Shown here piece after piece: positions 46,895 to 59,851 of a stretch of DNA of 64,000 nt (its first letter is position 1; each line of letters starts with the position of its first letter). The notes under the pieces are model-generated. The model did not search any database and was not told where the DNA came from. It saw only the letters and a list, made by a program, of their open reading frames with translations. The position numbers and the translations under genes are program-made. Source of the stretch: Pardosa pseudoannulata (Eukaryota; Arthropoda; Arachnida; Araneae; Lycosidae); contig CM063500.1 of assembly GCA_032207245.1 (NCBI GenBank), positions 59,165,076 through 59,229,075 of the forward strand, in the 5' to 3' direction.

Positions 46895-47992
46895 ATGGAA
46901 GATTATTGTGTGTGGATAGCAACTGCTGTTAGTGGAATCTTCATAGATAATCATACATCCTCGAAGTTGAAATACGTTTCATATTTTGGAGGTATTATAG
47001 TACGTTTATGCTCGTTCAATTTGGCATCTTTATTATTTTTGGATTATAACAGACACGAACAACTATATGCTAGGAAAATCTCGTTTGCTTTTGCATTCTA
47101 TTTTATTTGTTCTTTTCTTTCATGGAATTTGTTTTTTCTCAAAAGAAAACGAATATCTCAACTTATGTCTCGTATCTACAGGTATCGAAAGATTTTAAAT
47201 ATTCCACGCAACCGGAGAAACTCGTTTATACGTACCTTGTTTATACTAAATTGTATTTTATTATTCTTGATTACAGCAATTGATGCGGAGTTATCAAATT
47301 TGTCTGAAGATGAGAACAGAGTTTTCTGGCACTATGGATATTGGTTTGATAGCACTTTCCATTTGAAACTGTTTCTGATATTTGGAAAATTTTCTTACCA
47401 TTTATTGAATACTTATGTACCGGTTCTTATAACAATAGTAATTTGCTGTATCGAATATCGGTGCGGAGAAATATTGAGCTTTTTCAACAGTGAATTAGAA
47501 AAGTTATCGTTTATGGTGGGCGATTTTCGCGTTGCTGATACAATAGCTGTATACTCCGTAATTACAGACATCTTTCTCGAGTTGAAATCTGTTATGTCTT
47601 TGCTGCTGTTCATGCTGTTGATGTGTAATTGCGTTGGTGTATTCACTGCACTATCTTGTACAATGCTATACAATAGAATGCCGTATGCACTGATGCTAGA
47701 AATTGCTGTCTGTGGCTTCGGAGGTGTTTGTATGATTGCTGCTAATATATATTGTGGCTCTTTCATTCCAGAGAATATGGCACAAATCAGAGTGACTGCG
47801 GGTAGGTTAATAGAAAGATATGGAATAAGTTCTTATCGTCGAGGGAAAAATTTGTTTTTATTAAGAAGAATCGAGAGAAAAGAAGTAATATACATGACAG
47901 CAGGTGGTATGATTACCATCCAAATGAACCTTTTGTTGACATCATTTGGAACTATGCTTACGTATGGTTTACTACTAATAAATATAACATAA
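46895..47992 (+). CDS. Gustatory receptor-like 7-TM protein, copy 3 (GR3)
   Basis: A 365-residue, intronless seven-transmembrane protein of the arthropod GR family, predicted sensory chemoreceptor/cation channel. Landmarks: ICCIEYRCGEILSFFN around 183-198, a CGSFIP counterpart at 287-292, RIERKEVIYMTAGGMI ending at 340, and LLLTSFGTMLTYGLLLIN at the end. The intracellular RIYRYRKILNIPR (93-105) is nearly shared with GR4 (RIYIYRKILNVPR), so GR3 and GR4 look like the closest pair. The start ATG (TAAATGGAAG) is the only one compatible with the family N-terminus. AATAAATAG lies about 70 bp after the stop. Isolated from other genes by more than 11 kb on each side. Confidence 0.88.
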   Translation: MEDYCVWIATAVSGIFIDNHTSSKLKYVSYFGGIIVRLCSFNLASLLFLDYNRHEQLYARKISFAFAFYFICSFLSWNLFFLKRKRISQLMSRIYRYRKILNIPRNRRNSFIRTLFILNCILLFLITAIDAELSNLSEDENRVFWHYGYWFDSTFHLKLFLIFGKFSYHLLNTYVPVLITIVICCIEYRCGEILSFFNSELEKLSFMVGDFRVADTIAVYSVITDIFLELKSVMSLLLFMLLMCNCVGVFTALSCTMLYNRMPYALMLEIAVCGFGGVCMIAANIYCGSFIPENMAQIRVTAGRLIERYGISSYRRGKNLFLLRRIERKEVIYMTAGGMITIQMNLLLTSFGTMLTYGLLLINIT

Positions 47993-48141
47993 AGGAATGA
48001 TATAAATTGCAATGTTAAAGGAACATAAGCAATGCATTTTTGTTTAGTTTTGTACTTTTGAAATAAATAGTAATTTATTAATTTAAATAACCATATTAGT
48101 ACATGAATGGAAAGCGATGATGTCAAAGCAATGGAATGCAA
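47993..48141 (+). other. GR3 3' flank
   Basis: Probable 3' UTR with polyadenylation-type AATAAA near 48062. Confidence 0.45.
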
Positions 48142-48143
48142 TA

Positions 48144-48589
48144 CAGTAGAACCTCTATTATCCAAACCTCAATTAAACGAAACTGTCCTTTAACCAAAGT
48201 CGGTTTCTTCTTCACTTTTTTTTCACTTTCTACTATCATTCAAAATTTTCTCTTTACCAACATACATTTTTAAAGTTTTCTTTTTCCCCCACATTCCTTT
48301 TGTACGCAAGCCGTCCTTTCCAAACTAAGAGTGCAGATAAATACTTTGGAATTCCCTTTTTAGAATTCTTTCTCTCAAGCACAATTCTCGATGTAAGTCT
48401 ACTCTTTCCCACTTTCAAACATCCCTGTTCCATTTCAAAATTTGGAAGGTCATACTGCCGAGTCCCAGAACAATCAAATGTTATTGCACCAATGTCGATA
48501 CTATTATTAAACTAGATGATTACTGATGAATTCTCGATTATCTGAAGTAGGTTCGGTCCCAATTTCTTCGAATAATCGAGGTTCTACTG
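48144..48589 (-). mobile_element. Tigger-like MITE, complete, TA target duplication
   Basis: Termini are CAGTAGAACCTCTATTATCC and, inverted, CAGTAGAACCTCGATTATTC, with TA at 48142-48143 and 48590-48591. At 446 bp it is the same family as 44422-44870, in opposite orientation. Non-autonomous. Confidence 0.88.
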
Positions 48590-48591
48590 TA

Positions 48592-49509
48592 TATAAAAGT
48601 GAATATTTATATAATATGACATATTTGTACATTCATTGTATGTATATCAAGTGAATGTAGAAAGTATTTGTACAGGCGAAGATTAGCAAAAACATTATTA
48701 TTATTACTTCAAATTTTATTATAGTATTTGTCATTACCAAGCCGAAAATATTTACTGTTCATTTTATTTTGTAGAATATAGGTCATATTTTTCCAACGCA
48801 AACAAAACATTCTCATTAATTGGTTGCAGCCATTGCAGAAAAATAACTTGCAATTCAAAGTTTTCGTTTTGGAACTAGGAGGAAATTGTAATTACGAGCC
48901 TATTTTATATTCCCCATCTGGCATTAATAAATATTTCTTAATACATCAATTTCTAAAATTTTTGGTTTATTAATAATTTTAATAAGCATTAATAATTATT
49001 GTCAAAACAACACACAATCTTTTTAATAACTAACCCATGATGAACATGGGTTAAGAAGAGGAGTTGAAAAAAAAAAAAACCCTTATATTTTCTGACAATT
49101 ATCTCAAAATGCCGAGAATTAAACCACTCTCAACCATGCATCAAATGCATTTTTTTCCTTTCTATTGAGGATGATAATGACTTTAATTTTAAAAATTCTT
49201 TCATTGCTAGATGACATTTTTTTGCAGACGAATGCGATAAAAAACTAGGTAAACGGGGTACTTTTTAGTAAAAGGTAATTTAGAATTGGAGTGATTTTGA
49301 GGCTCGCTAAAAGTTTACACATATTGAAACAAATGAAACTTTTCGAAAATGTTTCATGAGTGGTTGCTTACACTTTACGTGATTACTGACGTCACTGATC
49401 TTGTGAATGATGTAGAATAGTTTGCTATGGTTTTAAAAATGACTGGAATAATAAATGTTAAAGTTATCGAATAAACCAAAAACGAATGTGTGCTCTTTCA
49501 TAAAAAAAG
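48592..49509. other. Intergenic DNA, no supported gene
   Basis: AT-rich; no element or frame recognised. Confidence 0.4.
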
Positions 49510-49905
49510 TTTATTGGTTGGTTCCAGAACAGTGAAAAACAGGGGTTTTCCTGATCAGTAATCTGTACTGATATTATTCACGGAATAATTTTAACACTGT
49601 TGAAAGGTAGATTCAAAATAAAGTGCCTCATAGACTGTAGCAGTATTAATAACCATGAGATTCTTAGTATCTTTGAGTAAATGCAAAATGCATATGGGTA
49701 ATATAAGTTCATTGGTTGGTTCGAAAACAGTGAAAAATAGTGGTCTTTCTGAACAGTAATCTGTACTGATATCATTCATGGAATTTTTTTAACACTGTTG
49801 AAAGGTAGATTCAAAATCAAGTGCCCTATAGCTTGCAGCAGTATTAATAACCGTGGGAATCTTAGTATATTTCAGTAAATGTAAAATGCATATGGGTAAA
49901 AAGTC
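49510..49905. repeat. ~198-bp tandem duplication
   Basis: TTGGTTGGTTC .. CAGTAATCTGTACTGATAT .. TAACACTGTTGAAAGGTAGA .. ATGCATATGGGTAA occurs twice (starting about 49514 and 49712), with few differences. Confidence 0.85.
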
Positions 49906-50507
49906 TTAGAGTTATATGTGAAGAAGAAAATCTTCCTGTTCCAAAACATTCGAAAGACATGATTATCCTTCGCCAAGAATGTTAATTAAAGCCGATAGTT
50001 CTGAAAAAACAGTTTTTAGACTAAAGTAAATTTCACAGTTTTTGTGCTGTCCAGCTAGTAAATGTCGTATATATTTGACTGGAATTTAATGATTGGTAAT
50101 TTACTTTTATCTTGTCACTTATGATTGTTATTTAAAAGAATGACGCCATAGATAATTTGACTTTGACAAGTAAAATAACTTTTATTTCAGTGGAATGTGT
50201 TTGACTGATCAAATAACTGAAGACCGTATTATATGTAGATTTTTTACCTATTATTCTGCAAACAGGAAGTGTTTTTTTCAGTCATTTGACCTTGTTCTAC
50301 CCTCAGCTCGTGTTAAGCATATTAACCTTTTGTAAAGCATACTAGATTGACTATAAAATTTTTAAGTTTATGTTATGTTCTATTCTGCATCTGTAAATAT
50401 ATCAGTTTTATTTCAAAAGAATAAAGTTTAATGTAACATCTTGCAGAAGTAGTCTTACTTTATTTAAAATCTCTTTCATCATATACCTTACCTATTAGTG
50501 TTAGACT
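49906..50507. other. Intergenic DNA, no supported gene
   Basis: Nothing recognisable on either strand. Confidence 0.4.
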
Positions 50508-50911
50508 ATTGTAACAATAAGTTGCATTCGGTTCAGCTTTTTTTTTACCCCCTCTCGTAAGTTTTCGTCAAAGACATACAGTACAGGACAGGTTTGAACT
50601 AGAAGAAACTTCAGACTTCTCCCAACCAATAGAAGGGCCCGTTGGTTTGGTGGGATTCTGACCTCTTCGTTCTGAAAAGGGACCCCTGTTTTTTCTGCTT
50701 GAGCAGTCTGGTTTTTTAGAGGAGAAGGTTGTTACCAGAGGAGAGAAGAAGGTGAACGCTGCTGGTATCCGCTGCTTGCGGCATAGACTTTTTTTGGAGC
50801 GACACGAGAAAAAGGAAAATCAGCGCCATTTTTTTAGAGCCGACGCCGAATCGAGAGGAGTCATTGATAGCTACAAATTATAAGTTGTATTCCAATTGTA
50901 TTCCTTAGGCA
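50508..50911 (+). repeat. LTR-like dispersed repeat, copy 1
   Basis: Begins TGTAACAATAAGTTGCATTC and ends TGTATTCCTTAGGCA (TG..CA). An inverted, diverged copy lies at 58742-59126 and a short start fragment at 5308. GC-richer than its surroundings. It could be a solo LTR, but no primer site, coding region or TSD is seen. Confidence 0.6.
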
Positions 50912-51591
50912 TCTAGTTTCATAAAATTATTTGTCCATGTGTTTTTTAATGAGTTTTAATTTCTTCTTTCTCAAACACTACGCCAAAGTAACATTACCTT
51001 TTTTACAATTATATTGCAGAAGATACCATCCTCCTGCATGTATCTTCATTCACTGTAAACAGATCTTTTGAAAGTGAATGTTCATCGGATCTTTACAAGA
51101 CATCATAGTAGTTACTATTTCAAGACAGTCTCATAAAAAAAATCACCACGTATAAAAAATTGTAATATTTGAAAATGTAAATTTAAATTAGCCGTAGTCG
51201 TACCCCATCTTCAGCACATTTTAGATATTTTTCATTACAAAATATCAACCAATAACATTTAAAAAAAAATCTAATACAATACTGTGCCATTCTTACTCTG
51301 GTATAGTTGGTTTTCGAATGATACCACCAAATGAAAAAGCATACAGTATAGGTTCAGAGACTGGCTGTTCTCCAGGAAATACATCCACAGAATTGTGAAA
51401 TTGACTAAAAACAGTACTGCTGTAATATTCAAAACACAACAATTTTTTTGATATGATATTTAACAGAATTCATAAATTATTTCATTTGGTTTGTTTTAGT
51501 GCTATTATTTTGAACACGACTAATGAGACCGGGATAATTAAAGCATTAAGTATAAAACATCCATAACTGTTTAATAAAGGAGAATCATTCA
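50912..51591. other. Intergenic DNA, no supported gene
   Basis: AT-rich; nothing recognisable before the SINE. Confidence 0.4.
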
Positions 51592-51733
51592 CCGGAGTTT
51601 ATGGGTTCCAATCCCGCTGCTGACATGGATGTTCCTAGCCGTTCAAGTCGGCTTTAAGTAGTAGTTTCAACTCTCATTAACTCTCGTATGGCAAAATAAA
51701 AGACTATAGCACTTCATATCAAACCAAACCATT
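51592..51733 (+). mobile_element. tRNA-derived SINE, 5'-truncated
   Basis: Starts within the anticodon/variable region (CCGGAGTTTATGGGTTCC) and runs to the AAACCAAACC tail. ATCATTCA at 51584-51591 and 51734-51741 is a likely 8-bp target duplication. Confidence 0.75.
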
Positions 51734-51741
51734 ATCATTCA

Positions 51742-54155
51742 TGGCTGCCTCAGATAGTATTAATTTTGTGCAAGCAAAATATTTGTTTTAGTCTGAAATT
51801 TTAGTAATTATTTAAACAATCAAATCTGATTGTAAAAAAGAAATTTCCGTTTTTAGACAATCTTCAGGATGTTGTAGTTTTAATAAACATTTGTATTTAT
51901 ATCACATCCCCATGTCTGACAGTTAAAACCTGATTAATGTAAGTGGATTTCTGACAGCATATGAGTCATATTGCATTTCGTCATCCAAAGTTTTAGATAT
52001 TAGGCAAACCTGCCAACTTTTATATTTATAATAGTAGCAGTTGATAACTTTTGAAAGCAAAAATAGTAGCACACTGATTTGCGAGGTAGGTTGAATGGTG
52101 AGTTTTTACACCTCAAATCCTGGGTAATTACACTCGTACCATAACACAATGCACATACTGTGATGAGGCGATTTAGATCTGATATATAATTGTTTCATTC
52201 ATAAAAGAAGTAAAATGTTCGGGATCTAAATCTGATCTCATCACATCTTTGTAGGTAGACCAAGAGCCATAAATTTCGATAAAACGGATATTGTAGTCAA
52301 GTTACGGTTGTCTCGGGCGGGGTTCTGACTCCAGTCCCAGATTAGAATCCCGTCTCCGTACTTGACATTAAATAAGAATGTACCTTTGTGGAGTATTTAT
52401 GAGTCCCTAAGGGACAGGGCCAAATTAGAGGGGATAAGATTGTTCACGTTGATGGTCTGAGGGCGGGGTTTGCTGAGACCAATGACTTTCTGGCAACTAT
52501 CCCGATTGGAAGACAAGAAGAAGGAGGGGACTAAGTTTGAGTAATAATATATGAAAAATCTAAAAAAAGGAGATGGATGAAAAGGCTCTAGAGAGTTTGG
52601 TTCGAAGGTCCCAGAAGAGAAGTTCGGTTCGGAGGTCCCAGAAGAGATTGGTTTGGAGGTCCCAAAAGGAAGTTGCTCGATACTCCAGCCAAGGCCGCCA
52701 GAAAGTTTCCTGCACAAAGTAGTACGGCCGCACCCCAGGAGAAAGCCCCTGACGATGTCTGTAACAGATCAACGGATGATGTAAAGATTCCCTCTCATAC
52801 CCTTCAACCAGAAGTGTTACGGGCCCAACACTTTAGACCTACAAAGGTACCCATTTTTTTGCATTACATTTTGAAATCGAGATTAGGTCCTCTCTCTACT
52901 TACAAAATATTCCTAAGTGTATAAAAAAAATTGTCAGAAGTAATTTGAATAGATTGACTAAGCTTACTTATTTACTTATTACTTATTACTGTTTTTTTTG
53001 TAAATAGATGTATAAATATTTTATAATAAATCTACTTTTTTATATTAAGCTAGTCTCAGTTGCTATTATTTTAGAGGTTAGTTTATTATTCATATTTATG
53101 TCTGTAGTTGCTCATAACCTGTGGTTAAATTTTAGGAAAACAAATATTTAACACAACGCAATTTAAAATAAATCCCACTATACATTTGATCACAGGTTGA
53201 TACTTAAATATATAACGAGGACTACATGACACATACTAAATGATTGTGTGTATGATGTTTACTGCCCAAACAAAGTTATCAATTCTACTAAAGTATCTAA
53301 AATCTCATATAAGATTTCGAATAGACAATATTTCATTTTCAAAATATCATATACATTTATATACATTCTGAACTATAATCCCCCATAAAAAGTTAGAAGA
53401 AGTATTTTATTTAGATTTATTTTGGTTGTATTTAAATGTTATTTCACACCTTGGCGTTTTTATGGTAAGAAATTATAATTTTTAAAAAATCTCAGAAATA
53501 TACTATTACATTCTAACCAGTATTATCAGACCAAAAAAATCTAATTTTTAATCCAAAAATTTCTATTTTCGAGAGAGTATGGTAATTATGCGAAAATGGA
53601 TCGGAAAATTTTTTTACGGATTTCTTTATATCGCTTGCGGAAATATATTAATTCATTTTGATTTCCCGTTTTATGTATTATTAATTATATTAGAAAAAAT
53701 CGTACTTTACCATTTTGTAACAAAATATTCTAATTGTAGAAAATTTTTTTTCGTATTGTCGGTCTGATATTACGGCAACACCTACAGGATGAAGAAATTA
53801 CTTTTTAGCTCTTGACGTATTTCCTGCAAATACTCATGCGAAATTTAAGATTATTGGGATTTTCGTACCGAATTCGTTTTTCATTGAGAGATTGCGGAAA
53901 TTTTGAAAACAAACGATATTTCGGTACTTTTACATGCGGATTTACAGCAAAACTATCTAATTTCGATGTAACCCCCAGATAGAATATCGTTTTTGCTGTA
54001 AAATCTATATTATAAAAGAACTTTGAGCATAGTAATTTAAGGTCAAGAACTGTCACCGATGAGCAAGAAAATCACGTTATTTCAAATTGAAAAGCATTGA
54101 AGTCTTTTAGAATAAAGCAAATTTTTGAACTTTATGAGTTACGGTTTCAGAGGAT
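51742..54155. other. Intergenic DNA, no supported gene
   Basis: 52590-52680 has a short internal repeat (GGAGGTCCCAGAAGAGA) in GC-richer DNA that opens minus-strand frames without homology. The rest is AT-rich with short frames only. Confidence 0.35.
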
Positions 54156-54280
54156 TTGAGAGAAGTCTTCGGTGTTAACTTCAAAAAAGTTCTTATGTTC
54201 TATGTTAGTTATGATCCTCTCAGTCTCTGGAACATCTGTTCTCATGTTAGCTTGTTTCTCAATAAACCTGTTCTTATATG

Positions 54281-55110
54281 TACTTGTTATTTCACTAGTC
54301 TCAACATTATGACGATTTCACTTCTAGAGAAAAAAATTAATGATTTAGTAAGCGCTTCCTATTTTGTTGAGATATTTATCTATAAATATCATAGGTAAGT
54401 ACTTGTTATTTCACTAGTCTACATTTATGACGATTTCACTATATAGAAAAAATTAATGATTTAGTTAGCGCTTCCTATGTGATATTTATCTTTAAATATC
54501 ATAGGTAAGTACTTGTTATTTCACTAGTCTCAACATTATGACGATTTCACTTCTAGAGAAAAAAATTAATGATTTAGTAAGCGCTTCCTATTTTGTTGAG
54601 ATATTTATCTATAAATATCATAGGTAAGTACTTGTTATTTCACTAGTCTCAACATTATGACGATTTCACTTCTAGAGAAAAAAATTAATGATTTAGTAAG
54701 CGCTTCCTATTTTGTTGAGATATTTATCTATAAATATCATAGGTAAGTACTTGTTATTTCACTAGTCTCAACATTATGACGATTTCACTTCTAGAGAAAA
54801 AAATTAATGATTTAGTAAGCGCTTCCTATTTTGTTGAGATATTTATCTATAAATATCATAGGTAAGTACTTGTTATTTCACTAGTCTCAACATTATGACG
54901 ATTTCACTTCTAGAGAAAAAAAATTAATTATTTAGTAAGCGCTTCCTATTTTGTTGAGATATTTATCTATAAATCTCATAGGTAAGTACTTGTTATTTCA
55001 CTAGTCTCAACATTATGACGATTTCACTTCTAGAGAAAAAAAATTAATTATTTAGTAAGCGCTTCCTATTTTGTTGAGATATTTATCTATAAATCTCATA
55101 GGTAAGTAAG
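54281..55110. repeat. 119-bp minisatellite, seven copies
   Basis: TACTTGTTATTTCACTAGTC starts units at 54281, 54400, 54510, 54629, 54748, 54867 and 54987 (periods 119, 110, 119, 119, 119, 120). Units 4-5 are nearly identical. Each unit ends ATCATAGGTAAGTA, a consensus splice-donor string. The plus-strand frame starting at 54156 runs into it and is not accepted as a gene. Confidence 0.95.
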
Positions 55111-55880
55111 TAATCGTAGCCTTTCTTACAGTTAGTAAGTAATTATAATACAAGCATTCCAATAAATGGTAGAAATTATTATAGAAACGTTCAGCAATAC
55201 TCAAAAACTACTAATCCCTTGCATAATAATAATCTAAGTTATCTGTCCATCTGTCCTCGAATTTATGAAGCCATTGAACCTGGAATGGATAATGGCATCC
55301 ATATTGGATTCTTGATGAGTTAGGGTTAGCAAAATTTAAAGCGAGTTAAGTTTATCTTCTCCTAAACTATCGGTCCAATCCTAAAATAAATTGGTATAAA
55401 TAGGATTCATATCACAGCGAAAAATACTGAAGTATTTAAAACGTTGGAAATTCAACCCTTCCCCCTTTTTGAGCTTTTAATGCATTATTTCAAGCCCTAT
55501 TTTTTCCGGTTAAGAGCTGCGATTAAATTTAACAACTTACACATAAATAGGTAAAAAAACGTATTTTCTACCATCATGACGTCATTCTTTTACCCATCTC
55601 ATTTAATCATTTCTTATTTTTAATTATTTAAATATCGTCTGCATTATTTTCATACGTCTTATCTCTGAACTTAGATATTAAGTAAATAATTTTCTTTTAT
55701 AATAGGCTTAAATAATAAATTAGGTACATATATGATAATTTTAAATTTAATCATAGATTATATTTTGTTGCAAGGACAATTTTATCACCGGTGTTAACAA
55801 CAAATTCTGTCTACCTCCAGGGTGTAGTGGAAATGACAGTTTAATTTCTTTACTTCCATTAATTACTGTGGCAAAATAAT

Positions 55881-56041
55881 TGGAAAGAACTTAACGATAA
55901 TTTTGACGTAGCTAAGAAAACTTTGAATTATCTTTTTAAATGTATTCAACGTGATTCTAAACACCATTCACAGTATCGGAAGACTTTACAGGACTATGAA
56001 GATAAACAAATAATTGAGCTTAGTATATGTAGTTGCAATAT
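55881..56041 (+). pseudogene. BEL/Pao pol fragment, pre-RT region
   Basis: The frame reads WKELNDNFDVAKKTLNYL, then CIQRDSKHHSQYRKTLQDYE and IIELS before decaying. The pattern of a short helix, a Leu-rich segment, then a Tyr-x4-L-x-x-Y motif is the segment just before the reverse transcriptase in arthropod BEL/Pao polyproteins. About 50 codons survive. Confidence 0.5.
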
Positions 56042-57488
56042 AAGCATGTTTAATTTATAATAATCTAAGTTATCTGTCCATGTGTCCTCGAATTTATGAA
56101 GCGGTTGAGCCTGGAATGTATAATGGCATCTATATTGGATTTTTGATGAGTTAGGTTAGAAAATAAAGCTAGTTAAGTTTATCTTCGAAATCAATCCTTT
56201 TTTACGAGCGTTTAATGTCATTATTAAATTATTTTCGGTTAGAACGATTAAATTTATCAATTTTCACATAATAATTTATTTCAAAACCCTGCCCGTTTAG
56301 CCATATTCATAATAAATAGGTAAAAAAAATATTTTTTTTCTACCATTATGACGTCATTTCTGTAACCATCTCATTGAATAATTTCATATTTTAAGTTATT
56401 TAAATCGTCTGCATTATTTTCATACGTTTTATCACTGAACTTAGATAAGTAAATAATTTTATTTTATAATAGGCTTAAATAATAAATTAGGTATATATGA
56501 TATTTTAAATTTAATCATCGATTTTTTGTTGCAATGAAAATTTTATCACCGGTATTAACAACAAATTCTGTCTAACAGTTAGGATTCTATTTCACTATTA
56601 AATTACTAGCGTAAGTTATAATCTTTGAAAATTAAGAAGTTTTTCGTTTTTTGTTTGCTTTCTATAATAACACCGTTTCAATGGATTCGCTAAATTTTGG
56701 ACATTATATTACCGCCAAATAATAACAATATTAAAAATGTCTTACATCATATACTTAATATGAAAAGATAAATTTAATGGCAACTACATAATTCGTAAAT
56801 TTTTTTTAATATTAATTATATATTTTCCATGTGCAAAATTTTCTCGAATTTAAATTTCGATAAATTCGAGGAATATAAAATCACAAGATAGCATTATATT
56901 TATTACTTATTTAGGTATTCGAAAGCATCTGTTTAATTTACTATGTTTTGATGCAATTTTAATCCTGATATGAAATTTAAATTGCATTCATATTAAACCT
57001 TAAATTTGCAGATATATAATTATTCTTTGAAAACATCCTTGATTTTCTTTTTTTTATTTTTTTTTTTTAATACGTTGAAAGATGGTGTAACATTTTTTAA
57101 TTTGGCTTAAACAATTGTATAATTTAATTGATAATAAAAACCTAAGTTATTTTATGTCTGTCCTCATTTTCATAATTACCTGGAATATAATCCATATTAG
57201 CAAAATTAAGAGAGTAATGTTTATCTTCTACATAACACTATAGATATTCTACAAATAATTGGTATAAATATGCTTCATATCACAGCAAAAAAATTGCCTT
57301 CTTTAAAACGTTCGAAATATTTTTTTTATCTTTTAATGTTTATTTCAACTTTTTTTTTCCCTTAAGAGCAGGCGATTAAATATCAATTTATATCATACTT
57401 ATTTAGGTATATCAAAAAACATTTTTTAATTTACTATTGTTTTGATGCAAATGGTCAGTAATATTTGATATGAAATTCTAAATTGCAT

Positions 57489-57587
57489 TCACAGTATTGG
57501 GAAACCTTAGAGGAGTATGCAGATATAGAAATTATTGGTTTGACTGAAGAACAGGGTGCCTCTGCCAGCTTGGCGATAAACGTCTGA
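57489..57587 (+). pseudogene. BEL/Pao pol fragment, second copy
   Basis: SQYWETLEEYADIEIIGLTE parallels SQYRKTLQDYEDKQIIEL of the 55.9-kb fragment. Only 32 codons, ending in TGA. Confidence 0.45.
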
Positions 57588-58194
57588 GCATGGTGCCTAA
57601 CATTTTCTTCTAATTTCGCCCTGTCCAAACAATCTGTATCTCCATTTTAATCCCCTATATAATAATAGCCTAAGTTATCTGTACGTCTGTCCTCGATTTT
57701 ATGAAGCGGTTGGACCTGGAATGGATAGAGGCATCCATATTAGCAAAATTCAAAGAGAGTAATGTTTATCTTCTCCTAAACTATAGATCCGATTCTAAAA
57801 TAAATTGGTATAAATATGCTTCATATCACAGCAAAAAATATTGCCTTCTTTAAAACGTTCGAAATCCACCCCTTCCCCTCTTTTTGATCTTTTAATGCCA
57901 TTATTTCAACTCTTATTTTCCCCGGTTAAGAGCAGGCGATTAAATTTATCAATTTATCACATAATAAATAGGTAAAAATAACATTTTTCTAGCATTATGA
58001 CGTCATTCCTTTAACCATCTCATTGAATCATTTCTTATTTTAAATTATTTAAATTATGCTTTATTTTCATACGTTTTATCACTGAACTTAGATATTACGT
58101 AAATAGTTTTATTTTATATTTGGCTTAAATAATAGATTAAGTACATATGTGATAATTTTAAATTGAATCATCGATTATTTTTTGTTGCAAGATA

Positions 58195-58305
58195 ATTCTC
58201 AGACAAACAACAAACCATTTTTTTACCTGCCACATAAGGTGCTTTAGAATTTTGGAAAATTAAAAATTTTACTGATCCCGTCATATGAATCGCTATATGC
58301 TAGTT
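58195..58305. repeat. ~110-bp direct repeat, partner at 59220-59335
   Basis: ACAAACCATTTTTTTACCTG through AATTTTACTGATCCCGTCAT recurs 1 kb downstream, with the LTR-like copy 58742-59126 between the two. Confidence 0.8.
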
Positions 58306-58741
58306 TATAATATATTTGTATTCATCTCTCCTTGTGGTACTCATTTCTTATATATCAAATGGGCTTAAGGTTTAAAAGTATTAGATTTAATGAACCATTA
58401 ATAATATTACATTTTAATAATTTGGAGCTGATGGCTTTGTATGGGATTAACTACCCATAAATGTAACAGTGGTTTTGGTTAATTAAGAAAATGTACATAA
58501 TTCTATTACAATGGCGTAATCTACACCAATTAAAGTCGCCCAAATAGCAAGGGATACAGTGTTGTTCAGATGAAATACCTTTGTGTTTTAGGAAACATTG
58601 ACAATAATTTCACTAAATTTACTAAGGGGCTGTAAAAATAATTTTACGTTGGCCTAGTGTTTGAGAAAGAAGAAATTAAAACTAATTAAGAAACACATGG
58701 AAAATAGGTCTTGATTAAATGATTTTAAACAATTAAATAAA

Positions 58742-59126
58742 TGCCTAAGGAATACAACTGGAATCAACTTATCATTTGTAGATATCGAAGACTGCTCTCG
58801 AGTCGGCGTCGGTCCTAAAAAAATGGCGAAGATTTTTTTCAAAAGGGTTATCCACAAGCCTCGGATGCCAGCCGTTCACCTTCTCTTCTTCTGGTAACAA
58901 CCTTGTCTGCTCAAAAAATCCGACTGCCTGGGAGAAAAAACAGGGGCTCACTCTAGATCGGCGGGGGGGGGGGGTCAAAATCTCCCTAACGAACGGACAC
59001 TTCTATTGGTTGGGAGAAGTCGAGAAGTTTCTTTCTAGTTCAAACCAGTCTTGTTCTGGTATGTCTTTGACGATAACTCACGGGAAGAGGTAAAAAGAGC
59101 TGAACCGAATGTAACTTATTGTTACA
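58742..59126 (-). repeat. LTR-like dispersed repeat, copy 2 (inverted)
   Basis: On the minus strand it begins TGTAACAATAAGTTACATTC and ends TGTATTCCTTAGGCA, matching 50508-50911 along its length. Minus-strand frames here lack family resemblance. Confidence 0.65.
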
Positions 59127-59335
59127 TCTCCTCCGGTCTTTCAAAAGAACTTACTGTTAACTTATTGTTACAGGGGCACTCTATTCTTCAGTACCGAAAT
59201 TATTGAGCGTGTACCAGATGATTCTCAGCTAAAAAACAAACCATTTTTTTTACCTGCCACATAGGGTACTTTACAATTCTGGAAAATTAAAAATTTTACT
59301 GATCCCGTCATATGACAGGCTAAATGCTAGTGGTT

Positions 59336-59827
59336 CAATATTATTAAGCTGGGAGACAGGAGTTTAATTAAGTGCTATTAAAATATTAAATTTTTTATAT
59401 TTCTGATCAATTTCTGAGCTGTGAATGTACACAGCTCAGAAGCTGAACGAAATTGTTTACGATAAAATATTTAAGGATATGTCCATTTATAAATATGATC
59501 ATTCCTTGAAAGATCAATATTCCATGAATAATGATGAGAATGCATTTACTGACACAAAATTGATTCTTTGCGTTTAAATGACAACGACTGGTACTTAGAT
59601 TCTTCATTTTATGCAAGCTCTTTTTTGCTGTCAGAACCGATGTTTTTCATAATCAAAACGTGAAAACTGTCTCTTATGCAACAACATTGTCTTTTTGATA
59701 ACAGCAATAAGATACTACATGCATTATAAAAGTGTTATATATTCATACCTTATTTTGAATTAAAGTTCTAGCACTCGAGTTGCTAATTTTTTAATCAATA
59801 TATTTCCAAAATAATTATTCTACAAAT
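59336..59827. other. Intergenic DNA upstream of GR4
   Basis: AT-rich; no repeat like that upstream of GR1 was seen. Confidence 0.35.
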
Positions 59828-59851
59828 TTGGGAAGACAGATATTAAGAAAA

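Larger units (their letters stand above)
55225..58230. repeat. Four dispersed copies of a ~0.3-0.6-kb block
   Basis: CTAAGTTATCTGTCC .. GTCCTCGAATTTATGAAGC .. CCTGGAATGGATA .. GGTATAAATA .. TTCATATCACAGC recurs at about 55225, 56058, 57130 and 57655. Three copies extend to a shared distal part (ATTATGACGTCATT .. ATCACTGAACTTAGATA). BEL/Pao pol fragments lie between copies, so the block is probably the non-coding part of one retroelement family. Confidence 0.75.

Noticed and set aside
54281..55110. CRISPR-like regular repeats
   Set aside because: Units are contiguous 119-bp tandem copies without unique spacers, in a eukaryotic genome.
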